Assembly (NCBI RefSeq): GCF_016907995.1
Contig: NZ_JAFBDA010000029.1
Location: 1-40,235, forward strand
Origin: Clostridium sardiniense
GTDB taxonomy: Bacteria; Bacillota; Clostridia; Clostridiales; Clostridiaceae
Direction of reading: 5' to 3'
Length of the DNA stretch: 40,235 bases
Part shown: positions 1 through 7,187 of the stretch, piece after piece
Position numbering within the stretch: position 1 is the first letter of the stretch
Layout of the letters: each line of letters begins with the position of its first letter
Program-made: the position numbers and the translations under genes
The notes under the pieces: generated by a model
What the model saw: only the letters and a program-made list of their open reading frames with translations
Told to the model about the DNA's origin: nothing
Database searches by the model: none

Positions 1-109
1 CAATTAATGTCTAATTTAGTCTTATGTAAATAGAGTTGAAATTATAATACAAAAGCAATTTGATAAAAATTTCAATATATTACATAAATTCCTAATGAAA
101 ATATACTAC

Positions 110-151
110 AATATAATACAATTCAATTCTAATATAATACAATATAATTCT
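110..151. repeat. Two tandem 21-bp AT-rich direct repeats
   Basis: Two adjacent 21-bp units (110-130 and 131-151) both begin AATATAATACAAT and differ at only two positions. The surrounding 230 bases are almost pure A+T and hold no gene. They could be part of a partition centromere or an operator for the nearby XRE gene, but simple AT bias cannot be excluded. Confidence 0.4.
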
Positions 152-280
152 ATTATACTCTTTTACAAGTATAATATAAACTTTTTAAATTCTAGTATAG
201 TATTTTGAAATACAATATGGTATTATATTCATATGAAGGTTATATTTAAAAATTAAAGTATAAAAATATGTAAATAAAAA

Positions 281-305
281 AGATATGGATTAATTATCCA
301 TATCT
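281..305 (-). terminator. Intrinsic terminator of the XRE gene
   Basis: Perfect 10-bp stem AGATATGGAT / ATCCATATCT with a 5-base loop. On the minus strand it is followed by a run of T residues. It overlaps the stop codon of the minus-strand XRE gene. Confidence 0.8.
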
Positions 306-487
306 AGAATGTCATTTGGTGTGCAATCAAGAGAATCACATATCTTTTGCAAATTCTCAAAAGTTATGCCTTTTGTTTTATTATTAACTAGATCATATAA
401 AGCTTTTTTGCTTATTGATGTATCTTTCATTAATGAATATATACTTCTATTTTTAAAAGCTAGATATTCTTTAAGTTTCATTTTCAT
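290..487 (-). CDS. Small XRE-family (Cro/CI-type) helix-turn-helix regulator
   Basis: A 65-residue protein that is almost entirely one Cro/CI-type HTH domain: a first helix (KLKEYLAFKNRS), the HTH core 'SLMKDTSISKKALYDLVNNK' and 'ENLQKICDSLDCTPNDIL', the usual closing helix of this family. The start is set by AGGTGATT just upstream on the minus strand. It is divergent from the TnpB element and has its own terminator. Three AGGTAT repeats with a 10-bp period lie directly upstream (515-540) and could be its operator. The target is unknown; it may control itself or the neighbouring partition genes. Confidence 0.8.
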   Translation of the reverse strand: MKMKLKEYLAFKNRSIYSLMKDTSISKKALYDLVNNKTKGITFENLQKICDSLDCTPNDILDMDN

Positions 488-514
488 AGAATCACCTCAT
501 AAATATAATAATAT

Positions 515-550
515 AGGTATTGCAAGGTATCAATAGGTATAGTATACTAT
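515..550. promoter_or_regulatory. Three AGGTAT repeats at 10-bp spacing plus 12-bp palindrome
   Basis: AGGTAT occurs at 515-520, 525-530 and 535-540, exactly one helical turn apart. It is followed by the perfect palindrome ATAGTATACTAT (539-550). Such phasing is typical of cooperative protein binding. Candidates are an XRE operator, a TubR-binding centromere (tubC), or the transposon left end. Confidence 0.5.
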
Positions 551-567
551 CCATAGGGGTGAAAAAT

Positions 568-1731
568 TTGAAGAAATCTTACAAAATAGAAATTAAACCA
601 ACTAAAGAACAAAAATTAAAAATACATCAAACTATTGGGGTAAGTAGATTTGTATATAATTTCTATATAGCTTATAATAAAGAAGTTTATGAAAAAGAAG
701 GTAAGTTTATAGGTGGTATGGATTTTTCAAAATGGTTAAACAATGAATATATTCCTAATCATCAAGATAAAAAATGGATTAAGCAAGTATCTTCTAAGGC
801 AACCAAGCAAGCCATAATGAATGGAGATAGAGCCTTTAGAAATTTCTTTAAGGGAACTACAGGATTTCCAAAATTCAAAAAAAAGAAAAATCAAGATGTT
901 AAAGCTTACTTTCCTAAGAATAGTAAGACTGAGTGGATTATACAGAGACATAGAGTTAAAGTTCCTACACTTGGTTGGATAAGACTTAAAGAATTTGGAT
1001 ATATTTCTACAAATACAATTGTTAAAAGTGGAACAGTAAGTCAAGAAGCTGATAGATATTATGTTTCTATTTTAGCTGAGGAAGATGATATAAAAGTACC
1101 TAAGTCTATAAATGAAGGAATGGGAATTGACTTAGGAATTAAGGATTTTGCAATATGCTCAGATGAAAATAGATTTAAAAATATAAACAAAACTTCAACA
1201 GTTAAAAAAGTTGAAAAGAAATTAAAAAGAGAACAAAGAAAACTTTCAAGGAAATATGAGAGTTTAAAAATAAGAAATAAAAGTATGAAAGGAGGGTCTG
1301 TTACTAGTCAAAATATCCAAAAACAATTAGTTAAAGTACAAAAACTTCATCAAAGATTAGTCAATATAAGAACTGATTATATTAGTAAAACAATTTCTTC
1401 AATAATAAAGCAAAAACCAAGCTATATAACTATTGAAGATTTATCGGTTACTAATATGATGAGGAATAGGCATTTATCAAAATCTGTTGCAAGTCAAAAG
1501 TTCTTTGAGTTTAGAATGAAACTAACTTCTAAGTGTAAAGAAAATAATATTGAGCTTAGAGTTGTTGATAGATTTTATCCATCATCAAAGACTTGTAGCA
1601 AATGTGGAGAGATTAAAAAAGATTTAAAACTTAGAGATAGGGTTTATAAATGTAATTGTGGACTTGTTATTGATAGGGATTTAAATGCAAGTATTAATCT
1701 TAAAAATGCTAAAAAATATAAGATAGCTTAA
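568..1731 (+). CDS. tnpB: TnpB RNA-guided nuclease (IS200/IS605 accessory protein)
   Basis: A 387-residue TnpB, ancestor-type relative of Cas12. I chose the TTG at 568 because AGGGGTGA (555-562) lies just before it, and the protein then begins LKKSYKIEIKPT as in the family. The RuvC residues are intact: Asp188 in GIDLGIKDF, Glu290 in TIEDLSV and Asp371 in DRDLNAS. A zinc ribbon is present (Cys343, Cys346, Cys362, Cys364). Known TnpBs cut DNA next to a short element-specific motif, guided by an RNA made from the element's right end. No TnpA is nearby, so any movement would need TnpA in trans. Full length, probably active. Confidence 0.93.
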   Translation: MKKSYKIEIKPTKEQKLKIHQTIGVSRFVYNFYIAYNKEVYEKEGKFIGGMDFSKWLNNEYIPNHQDKKWIKQVSSKATKQAIMNGDRAFRNFFKGTTGFPKFKKKKNQDVKAYFPKNSKTEWIIQRHRVKVPTLGWIRLKEFGYISTNTIVKSGTVSQEADRYYVSILAEEDDIKVPKSINEGMGIDLGIKDFAICSDENRFKNINKTSTVKKVEKKLKREQRKLSRKYESLKIRNKSMKGGSVTSQNIQKQLVKVQKLHQRLVNIRTDYISKTISSIIKQKPSYITIEDLSVTNMMRNRHLSKSVASQKFFEFRMKLTSKCKENNIELRVVDRFYPSSKTCSKCGEIKKDLKLRDRVYKCNCGLVIDRDLNASINLKNAKKYKIA

Positions 1732-1849
1732 AACCAAAAGTTCTTATATATGTACCCAAGGCTATTTGGGGAATTTAAGCCTTTGGAGAACTATATCAAA
1801 TCGTAGTAGCTTAAGCAAGGCGAGGTTCTATGAAGAAGGAAAAATCTCA
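1640..1849 (+). ncRNA. Putative omega RNA / right end of the TnpB element
   Basis: After the tnpB stop the sequence becomes unusually structured and GC-richer than its surroundings. There is a hairpin CCCAA-GGCTAT-TTGGG at 1755-1770, then AAGCCTTTGG, TTAAGCAAGGCGAGG and a terminal TGAAGAAGGA motif (1831-1840). In known TnpB systems the guide RNA spans the 3' end of tnpB and this right end, and the guide starts where the element stops. The RNA 5' boundary given here is a guess. Confidence 0.5.
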
Positions 1850-1893
1850 GTATGGATATATTTGACCATATTTTGAGTAGCAGGTGATATTAG

Positions 1894-2172
1894 TTGCTTT
1901 ATACATTAAATGATATTAAAGTATTGAAAAATATAATGGATAGAGAAGATGAAACCAAGGGGTTGAGCAAATCGACAGGATCTACAGTAAAAGAAATTGT
2001 AGCTAAAACTAAATTATCAGATAAAAAGGTTAGGTTAGCTATAAAAAAGTTTTTAGATGATGAGATGATTGCTTATGGTATCGCTGATGGGAGAACAAAA
2101 ACTTATTATATATTACCTAAAGGATTGGAAGAAATTTTTAGTTTAAAAGAAATGGTAGTTAAGGAGGATTAA
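1894..2172 (+). CDS. tubR: TubR-like winged-helix partition regulator
   Basis: A 92-residue protein directly upstream of tubZ, separated by 5 bases, with the winged-helix pattern of TubR: 'STVKEIVAKTKLSDKKVRLA' as recognition helices, then 'GRTKTYYILPKG' as the wing. By family knowledge TubR binds iterons (tubC) and links the plasmid to TubZ filaments. The start is TTG at 1894, supported by AGGTGAT at 1883-1889; an in-frame ATG at 1936 is the alternative. I assign TubR mainly from position and fold pattern, since TubR sequences diverge greatly. The probable right end of the TnpB element is only about 45 bases upstream, so the native promoter or centromere may have been displaced. Confidence 0.72.
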   Translation: MLYTLNDIKVLKNIMDREDETKGLSKSTGSTVKEIVAKTKLSDKKVRLAIKKFLDDEMIAYGIADGRTKTYYILPKGLEEIFSLKEMVVKED

Positions 2173-2177
2173 TAACT

Positions 2178-3251
2178 ATGAATAAGCAACAAATTTGTGT
2201 AATTGGTTCAGGTGGAGCAGGAAATAAAATGCTAGATGTATTAATGGAGATAGATGGTAGATATACTCCTGTATACTGCAACACTAACATAAGAGAAATG
2301 GAAAATTTAGAACACTTTGATGCAGGTAATAATGCTTTGTACTTTGCAAATGCACAAGGTACAGGTAGAGATAGAAATAAAGCAAAAGAAGCAATTAAAA
2401 AAGATCAACCTAAAACAATAGATTTTTTTGCTAATAAATTTTCACCTAATAGTGGAATAAATACATTTTATATATTATCATCAAGTGATGGTGGAACTGG
2501 TAGTGGATCAGTACCTATGTTAGCTACAGTTATAAAACACATAAATCCTGAAGCTACAGTAAATCTACTTATTGCAATGTGCAGCTTAAATGAAAGAGAA
2601 GCTTCATTAAGAAATACTAAAGCATTATGGAATGACATAATTAAATTAATGAAAAGTGGAAAAGTAAATTCAGTTCAATTCATTGACAATAACAAAATGA
2701 GAGATGAACAAGAATTTAATGAAGCTACAATGCAAGAATTTGATAATTCAATCTCTGTAAATAATGAAGAAATAGATAGTGTTGATAGTGAAAAAGTTAA
2801 TACTGCAAAGGGATATAAAGTTATATTATCATTAGATCCAAGATATAGAGATATAGATAAGGCTGTTAAACAAGCAAAAGAAGGTAGTAACTTTATAGTT
2901 CCAGACAACTTAGACTGTGATTTCTTAATGTCTACATTTGATGAGGATGCTTTTGACAAAAATTCATTTAAGGGTAAGTTCAATGTATATGAATTAGATA
3001 AGTATGATTATAATGATGAAGGAAGAAATACTATAGTATTAGGTGGAGTAGTAATGCCTAAAGACTATATTGAACTAATTGACATGGAATTAGACTCTTT
3101 ACTTGAAAAGAAAAAAGATAGAAATATATTATCTGATGATTTAATGGTTGAGGAAGAAGTAGCAGCAACATCTTCTCCTAAAAAGAAGGCTAAGACTATG
3201 ACTAAGAAAAAGTTAAAAGAATTAATGAATGATGATTCTTTTTGGGATTAA
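2178..3251 (+). CDS. tubZ: TubZ-like tubulin/FtsZ GTPase for plasmid partition
   Basis: A 357-residue tubulin-superfamily GTPase. The nucleotide loop GSGGAGNK is at residues 10-17, the tubulin signature GGTGSGS at 105-111, and a T7-loop-like NLDCDF at 244-249 that would complete the GTPase site of the next subunit. The C-terminus has a lysine-rich stretch (KKKAKTMTKKKLKE) ending in NDDSFWD. In known TubZ proteins the C-terminal tail contacts TubR. Together with TubR this is a type III partition system like those of Bacillus plasmids and the Clostridium phage-plasmid c-st. It lacks the septum-protein binding tail of FtsZ, and context favours TubZ. No obvious TubY gene follows. Ribosome site AAGGAGG at 2160-2166. 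Confidence 0.9.
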   Translation: MNKQQICVIGSGGAGNKMLDVLMEIDGRYTPVYCNTNIREMENLEHFDAGNNALYFANAQGTGRDRNKAKEAIKKDQPKTIDFFANKFSPNSGINTFYILSSSDGGTGSGSVPMLATVIKHINPEATVNLLIAMCSLNEREASLRNTKALWNDIIKLMKSGKVNSVQFIDNNKMRDEQEFNEATMQEFDNSISVNNEEIDSVDSEKVNTAKGYKVILSLDPRYRDIDKAVKQAKEGSNFIVPDNLDCDFLMSTFDEDAFDKNSFKGKFNVYELDKYDYNDEGRNTIVLGGVVMPKDYIELIDMELDSLLEKKKDRNILSDDLMVEEEVAATSSPKKKAKTMTKKKLKELMNDDSFWD

Positions 3252-3258
3252 TATATTA

Positions 3259-3291
3259 GGCACTTAGATACAAAATCTAGGTGTCTTTTTT
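3259..3291 (+). terminator. Terminator of tubRZ
   Basis: Stem GGCACTTAGAT / ATCTAGGTGTC (11 pairs, two G-U) followed by TTTTTT, just after the tubZ stop. Confidence 0.85.
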
Positions 3292-3305
3292 ATATTCATA
3301 TAAAA

Positions 3306-3334
3306 AAGCAGGAATTAATTAAAATTCCTGCTTT
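3306..3334 (-). terminator. Terminator of the minus-strand secreted-protein operon
   Basis: GCAGGAATT / AATTCCTGC stem with flanking A and T runs. It probably stops both the minus-strand operon and any plus-strand read-through. Confidence 0.8.
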
Positions 3335-3351
3335 TAGTAATATAATGAAAT

Positions 3352-3540
3352 CTATATTTCACTATTTTTTATATTTACATTTTTCATTATAGATTTAGTT
3401 TTAAATTCAATTAATAATTCTAATCCTACAACAATTATTATTATTTTTAATATATGAATTTCAGGAAATAATATAGCTAAAATAAATCCACCAATAAAAG
3501 GCAAGGCCGCAAATTTAATAAATCTTTTTAATATATTCAT
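3352..3540 (-). CDS. Small two-TM membrane protein, possible immunity protein
   Basis: A 62-residue protein with two hydrophobic helices (about residues 11-28 and 30-47) and a basic tail. It starts 4 bases after the stop of the secreted peptidoglycan-binding protein, so the two are clearly cotranscribed. Small membrane proteins immediately downstream of secreted bacteriocin-like proteins are often immunity factors; this role is inferred only from position and topology. I do not recognise the family. Confidence 0.6.
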   Translation of the reverse strand: MNILKRFIKFAALPFIGGFILAILFPEIHILKIIIIVVGLELLIEFKTKSIMKNVNIKNSEI

Positions 3541-3544
3541 TTTA

Positions 3545-4303
3545 TTATTTTAACTTCTCTATTAAATAAGCCCAAGTATGTTTTCCTATAAGCCCATCAG
3601 CACTCATATTTAATTTTCTTTGGAATTTTTTTGTTGCTGATTCTGAGGCTGGTCCCCATATACCATCTACAGCAATATTATATCCATGCTGTCTTAATAA
3701 TGTCTGTGCTACCTTTACTTTATTTCCTCTAGTTACTCTTCCATACCCAACAACATCGCCTGATGAATGAGTAGATATTTTAGGAAATCCATTTTTCATA
3801 ACTTCTCTAGTATCATTTACAATTGTTGACCCCACTGCAGCACCTGCACCAGCTATTACGGCTTTCCCGAAATTGACTACAGCTTTTCTTACCCATGGGT
3901 TTGCCCATGCAGCTTTTGCCCAAATCCAAAGAGCTATTGCTCTCTCATCATTATTTTCAATAGTTTCTGGAAGTGGAGTATTATAATATTCAAAATTATT
4001 ATAATAAATTGATTGCTCAACAGGTATAGTTGTTCCTATTTGATTATTGTATTCATCAACACTAGAATAACCTCTTGCTAATATTTGTGATTTAATTTTT
4101 GATTCCACATCTATAGATTTTTGCTTAAGTTGATTAAGTGAATAATTCTGTTCATTCGCCTTAACTGATTCTACTTGTTTTTGAGGTGTTGTAGCTTTTT
4201 CATTAGCCATTACTGTTAATGAAGGAGCTATACAACTTGTCCCAATAATACCTGTCAATGTTAAGATTGATAATTTAATTTTTAAATTTTTCATAATTTT
4301 CAA
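3545..4303 (-). CDS. Secreted peptidoglycan-binding protein with hydrophobic Ala/Gly segment (bacteriocin-like?)
   Basis: 252 residues. An N-terminal signal peptide (residues 1-33) ends in SLTVMA, a plausible signal peptidase I site. A polar linker follows. Residues about 121-162 are rich in Trp, Ala and Gly ('ALWIWAKAAWANPWVRKAVV' then GKAVIAGAGAAVG), resembling membrane-active segments of bacteriocins. The C-terminus (about 190-250) is a PG_binding_1 domain ('VAQTLLRQHGYNIAVDGIWG', 'KKFQRKLNMSADGLIGKHTW'), which attaches proteins to cell wall. No catalytic hydrolase domain is visible. The toxin idea is an inference; a cell-wall protein with a helical hairpin is the alternative. ATG at 4303 or 4294 could be the start. 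Confidence 0.72.
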   Translation of the reverse strand: MKIMKNLKIKLSILTLTGIIGTSCIAPSLTVMANEKATTPQKQVESVKANEQNYSLNQLKQKSIDVESKIKSQILARGYSSVDEYNNQIGTTIPVEQSIYYNNFEYYNTPLPETIENNDERAIALWIWAKAAWANPWVRKAVVNFGKAVIAGAGAAVGSTIVNDTREVMKNGFPKISTHSSGDVVGYGRVTRGNKVKVAQTLLRQHGYNIAVDGIWGPASESATKKFQRKLNMSADGLIGKHTWAYLIEKLK

Positions 4304-4304
4304 T

Positions 4305-4338
4305 ATATCAATAAATTATTTTTATTGATATTTCCCCC
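4305..4338 (-). promoter_or_regulatory. Hairpin between the only good Shine-Dalgarno and the start codon
   Basis: On the minus strand AGGGGGA (4332-4338) is the only strong ribosome site for the 3545-4303 gene but lies about 30 bases from the ATG. Between them is a perfect 11-bp hairpin (ATATCAATAAA at 4305-4315 with its complement at 4321-4331). If the hairpin folds, the ribosome site moves close to the start. Confidence 0.5.
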
Positions 4339-4795
4339 TATCTTTTTACTTTTCTCAAGAAAATAATAACATTTTTTTAAAACTTTGTAAACAATTTATG
4401 AAAAAAATATGAATAAATAATCATTTTTTGTAATTTATTCATTATTTTACTTAGATTAAAATAATATATTACGTAAATTATATTTAAATACTTAAAGGTG
4501 AAAATAAAAATGAAATTTAAAAAATTAGAATTTGTATCTACAATATTTGACGTGGGAGTAAAGTTTAATATAAATAGAAATATAGATATATAAAGTAAAA
4601 AGCTTATAACAAAGATATTATTAAAGTTCTAAAGTTAAACTTTTTAAGCGGAATTTATAATACTTAAATTATTTCTGTAACTATAAATCATATTTACAAT
4701 TGATAAATACATTATTTAGAAGTTTTTATACTATTTTAAACAATAAAAAAGAAACTCAAAATTAATTGAATTTCTTTTTTATATAGTAATATTAA
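4339..4795. other. Intergenic region with a possible 27-codon ORF
   Basis: Mostly featureless A+T. One small plus-strand ORF at 4510-4593 (27 codons, begins MKFKKLEF) has a good ribosome site AAAGGTG (4494-4500). It could be a tiny gene or a truncated remnant; I cannot tell. Confidence 0.35.
4745..4780 (-). terminator. Terminator of the 4796-5314 gene
   Basis: Hairpin AGAAACTCAA / TTGAATTTCT (one mismatch) with A and T runs on both sides, placed just after the minus-strand stop codon. Confidence 0.7.
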
Positions 4796-5314
4796 TTATT
4801 TATTTATTAGACTATCACTTTGGGATTTCTCCCAATCATTAAGAAATTTATTTTGTTCTCTTTGTAATTTTAGTAAATCACGATATGTATCTTTTAATAC
4901 TCCTTCATCAGCATTAAGATAATCTTTTCGAGTTCTTATATATTCCTCTAAATATGATTTATTCTTTTCTTCTTCATAAGCTGAATCAATTTTATCAAAC
5001 TCATTTTTTAAATCATTTAAAGCAGCTTTACTTTCTTGTGACTGGTACCATTCTATTTTGGTTTTAGTTTTAGATACAATATGTGTATCTTTGCTAATTA
5101 ATCCTTTTTCTTTAAGTTCTTTAGTTGTTAATGGAGCTTGGTAGCCCTTAATTTTATTTGCAATAATTTCACTTATATTATATTCTTCTTTGGGATACAA
5201 TACTGTCCGATCACCTACATAAGTAGAAGCATACATTATTTTGCCTAAAAATAGCACTGCTATAACAGCAACTATACTTAAAATTATTTTTTTATATTTT
5301 TTAAAAAACTCCAT
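4796..5314 (-). CDS. Membrane-anchored extracytoplasmic protein, unknown
   Basis: 172 residues: short cytoplasmic basic start (MEFFKKYKK), one transmembrane helix (about residues 10-28), then a highly charged helical outer domain with likely coiled-coil (about 95-165). The ribosome site AAGGAGAG lies 7 bases before the ATG on the minus strand. No family recognised. Orientation matches the secreted protein downstream, but each has its own terminator. Confidence 0.65.
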   Translation of the reverse strand: MEFFKKYKKIILSIVAVIAVLFLGKIMYASTYVGDRTVLYPKEEYNISEIIANKIKGYQAPLTTKELKEKGLISKDTHIVSKTKTKIEWYQSQESKAALNDLKNEFDKIDSAYEEEKNKSYLEEYIRTRKDYLNADEGVLKDTYRDLLKLQREQNKFLNDWEKSQSDSLINK

Positions 5315-5741
5315 AAAAATCTCTCCTTATAATTACTATAAATATTTTACTATATTTATCCTAAGAATAGTATGATTTATATAATTTAAGCATTCAAAAT
5401 ATTTATTCAGTATAAAAAATCAATATAAAAGATTTATTATTATAAAGAGATATAAAATAAGTTAAGACACCTAGATAAATTATAGATGTCTTCTTTTGAT
5501 GTATTCTAGATAATATTTTTCATAGTTTCTTTTTAAAGTATAAAATCTATATAAATATATACTTAAAATTAAAATAAGGTATATTGTATACATGATAAGT
5601 AGCAATTTTAAAAATAAAAATACTCCCATAATAAAAGTAGAATAGGATATGTATACATTATAGGAGTTTGATTTGAATCTTTAATATATTATAAATCCTA
5701 TTCTATTTTTATCTTAGCCTCAAATAAGTATTTATAATCAA

Positions 5742-5770
5742 AAGAGTAGTATAAGATCTACTCTTATTTT
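5742..5770 (+). terminator. Orphan terminator-like hairpin
   Basis: AAGAGTAG (5742-5749) pairs perfectly with CTACTCTT (5758-5765), followed by ATTTTTTG. No gene lies upstream on this strand, so it may end an untranslated RNA. A longer-range inverted repeat, AGAATAGGAT / ATCCTATTCT, lies just before it near 5640 and 5700. Confidence 0.6.
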
Positions 5771-5802
5771 TTGTTTTTATATTTTATCGTCTAAAAATAT
5801 TG

Positions 5803-5824
5803 TTACGATATGTGCTTATCGTAA
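5803..5824. repeat. TTACGATA / TATCGTAA inverted repeat
   Basis: Perfect 8-bp inverted repeat around TGTGCT. The right arm shares TTATCGT with a nearby copy at 5784-5790, giving a small cluster of related sites at the edge of the gene-free region. Confidence 0.5.
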
Positions 5825-6780
5825 AATAGAAATTTTAAGTTTTATAAAGCTAGTAATATTAATGGTTTGAAGTGTTTTTAGAAATCAAAAATTTGAATAC
5901 TTTTAGGTTTGATGTATATGCTTTTCGTTCAAAGCTAGTCATATCAAGGGTTGAGATGGGATAGAGTAGGGTAGAATGGTCAAAATCGGATAAAGTGAAA
6001 GTTGTATTAATGCCTTGGTTGTGCCATTTGTACGAGACACATTACGAGTGAATGTTTTGGTTATGGAGGATTAGTTTTGGAGTTGCAAAGAAATGATTTG
6101 GTATTGTGAAAATAACTTTGGGGTATTAAAAATGCTTTTTTGGTGTGGAGATTGAAGTGTTAGCGGGAAAATTCTTCCAAAAGACCTCCTAAGAATTGTA
6201 AACCTACCCCCCTCCTTGAGAAAATTTCGCTAAATACACCTTTAACGAAATAAATAAAAGGTATTGAGAGAAAAAATGTAAGGGAATGGGAAAATTACAA
6301 TAAATGTATTTAGAGATCTTTTTATTTTCCTAGAAGTGGAAAAAAATAATATATAGTTTTAAATACTATATTAGAAAATATTAATGCTTTAATATGTGGT
6401 TTTAAAAACTATGTCATATGATAATATTTATTTCATTTACTCGTATTTAAGTTTTTAGTGAGTAGCGAAGACATAAACAAATCAATCAAACATCAATCAT
6501 ACACCAACAACCGAAACCGAACAACCAAAATAGCCAAACGACAAAATACCAAAAAGAACCAAACTAATACATAACATCATATAAGATACATACATCACAT
6601 ACAATCATAACTATGTATAAATACTAACATACTATATAACACTCTATAAAGCCTTACAATAGCCCTTAAATACTTACTATACATATTACATTATAGATAT
6701 AATAACACGCTTAAAAGCTAATACAAAGCCATATAAATATATAAAAAAACTTTACGAATATAAAAATAAATAAACAAATT
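5820..6780. other. Gene-free region with strand-skew inversion; candidate origin or other cis-acting site
   Basis: About 1 kb with stops in all frames and no credible ORF. By count, 5941-6120 has roughly 52 G against 13 C on the plus strand, while 6481-6600 has about 6 G against 32 C. The switch is near 6.2-6.4 kb. The left part is G/T-rich, the right part A/C-rich. Genes point away from the region on either side (minus at 3.3-5.3 kb, plus from 6.8 kb). This suggests a cis-acting DNA region such as a replication or transfer origin, but the skew sign is opposite to a simple bidirectional origin. Confidence 0.5.
5846..5958. repeat. Imperfect direct repeat pair beginning AAAGCTAGT
   Basis: Copies at 5846-5874 and 5931-5958 share AAAGCTAGT, ATAT, AA and GGTT in register, 85 bp apart. 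They lie on the left side of the skewed, gene-free region and could be protein-binding sites. Confidence 0.45.
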
Positions 6781-6783
6781 GTA

Positions 6784-6812
6784 TTGACAAATATACTAAA
6801 TAGATGTATAAT
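6784..6812 (+). promoter_or_regulatory. Full-consensus sigma-A promoter
   Basis: TTGACA (6784-6789), 17-bp spacer, TATAAT (6807-6812): a perfect vegetative promoter. It drives the two tiny hydrophobic peptide genes. The leader begins with a small hairpin AAGGTT / AACCTT (6821-6844). Confidence 0.9.
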
Positions 6813-6868
6813 AAATACATAAGGTTGATTAATACATAAACCTTAAATCCGATATGGAGGTTAAAAAA

Positions 6869-6991
6869 ATGAATAGAAAAAAGAGAAATAAAGAACGCTT
6901 AGAATTAATAGCCGTAAAACTTACAATTCTAAGTACGATAGTAACTATGGTAGCTACTATATTAAACCTACTAATTACTTTATTAAAGTAA
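6869..6991 (+). CDS. 40-residue hydrophobic peptide (possible small membrane toxin)
   Basis: Basic head MNRKKRNKERLE followed by one long hydrophobic helix (VKLTILSTIVTMVATI, LNLLITLLK) ending in Lys. Ribosome site GGAGG (6856-6860). This layout resembles type I toxin or holin-like peptides; no family assigned. It is the first gene behind a perfect promoter and is paired with a similar peptide 100 bases downstream. Confidence 0.6.
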   Translation: MNRKKRNKERLELIAVKLTILSTIVTMVATILNLLITLLK

Positions 6992-7002
6992 TATAAGTAG
7001 TA

Positions 7003-7032
7003 TAGTAAGGGGAATGACCGTTCTCCTTACTA
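7003..7032 (+). promoter_or_regulatory. Strong hairpin between the two tiny peptide genes
   Basis: TAGTAAGGGGAA pairs with TTCTCCTTACTA (12 pairs, one G-U) around the loop TGACCG. There is no immediate U run, so it is more likely an mRNA-stabilising, processing or attenuating element than a simple terminator. Confidence 0.6.
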
Positions 7033-7091
7033 TTAAAAATAGTTCTTTACTTCTCTCAATAGTATTCTAACATTTTAAGGAGGTTAAAACA

Positions 7092-7187
7092 ATGGATAAA
7101 TATATCAAGACTATGTTAATAATAACTGTATTAACAATGATAACTAGTGTATTAACTTTAATAGTAACAATAGTTAAGCTATTCTAA
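7092..7187 (+). CDS. 31-residue hydrophobic peptide, similar to the preceding one
   Basis: MDKYIKTMLIITVLTMITSV then LTLIVTIVKLF: one membrane helix ending in Lys-Leu-Phe. A near-perfect ribosome site, AAGGAGG (7077-7083), lies 8 bases before the ATG. Its Thr/Ile/Val/Leu-rich helix resembles that of the 40-residue peptide upstream, suggesting duplication or a two-peptide unit. Confidence 0.6.
   Translation: MDKYIKTMLIITVLTMITSVLTLIVTIVKLF

Larger units (their letters stand above)
500..1850 (+). mobile_element. TnpB-only IS200/IS605-type element (IS1341-like), ends approximate
   Basis: One complete tnpB followed by a structured 3' end typical of IS200/IS605 elements, with no tnpA. The right end is probably near 1848-1850, after a TGAAGAAGGA-type tail. 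The left end is not resolved but should lie between the XRE gene and the tnpB ribosome site. It contains a 12-bp palindrome (539-550, ATAGTATACTAT) that could be the left-end hairpin. The element separates the XRE gene and its upstream repeats from tubRZ. Confidence 0.55.

Noticed and set aside
110..151. CRISPR-like array from the tandem repeats
   Set aside because: Only two units with no spacers, and no cas genes in the window; TnpB is a transposon protein.
736..1044. Long antisense reading frames inside tnpB, tubZ, ligase, cca and other genes
   Set aside because: They lie opposite strong genes, have no ribosome sites and no recognisable domains; typical AT-rich shadows.
2178..3251. Chromosomal FtsZ
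   Set aside because: Divergent sequence, Lys-rich tail instead of the FtsZ C-terminal peptide, and TubR-like gene directly upstream.
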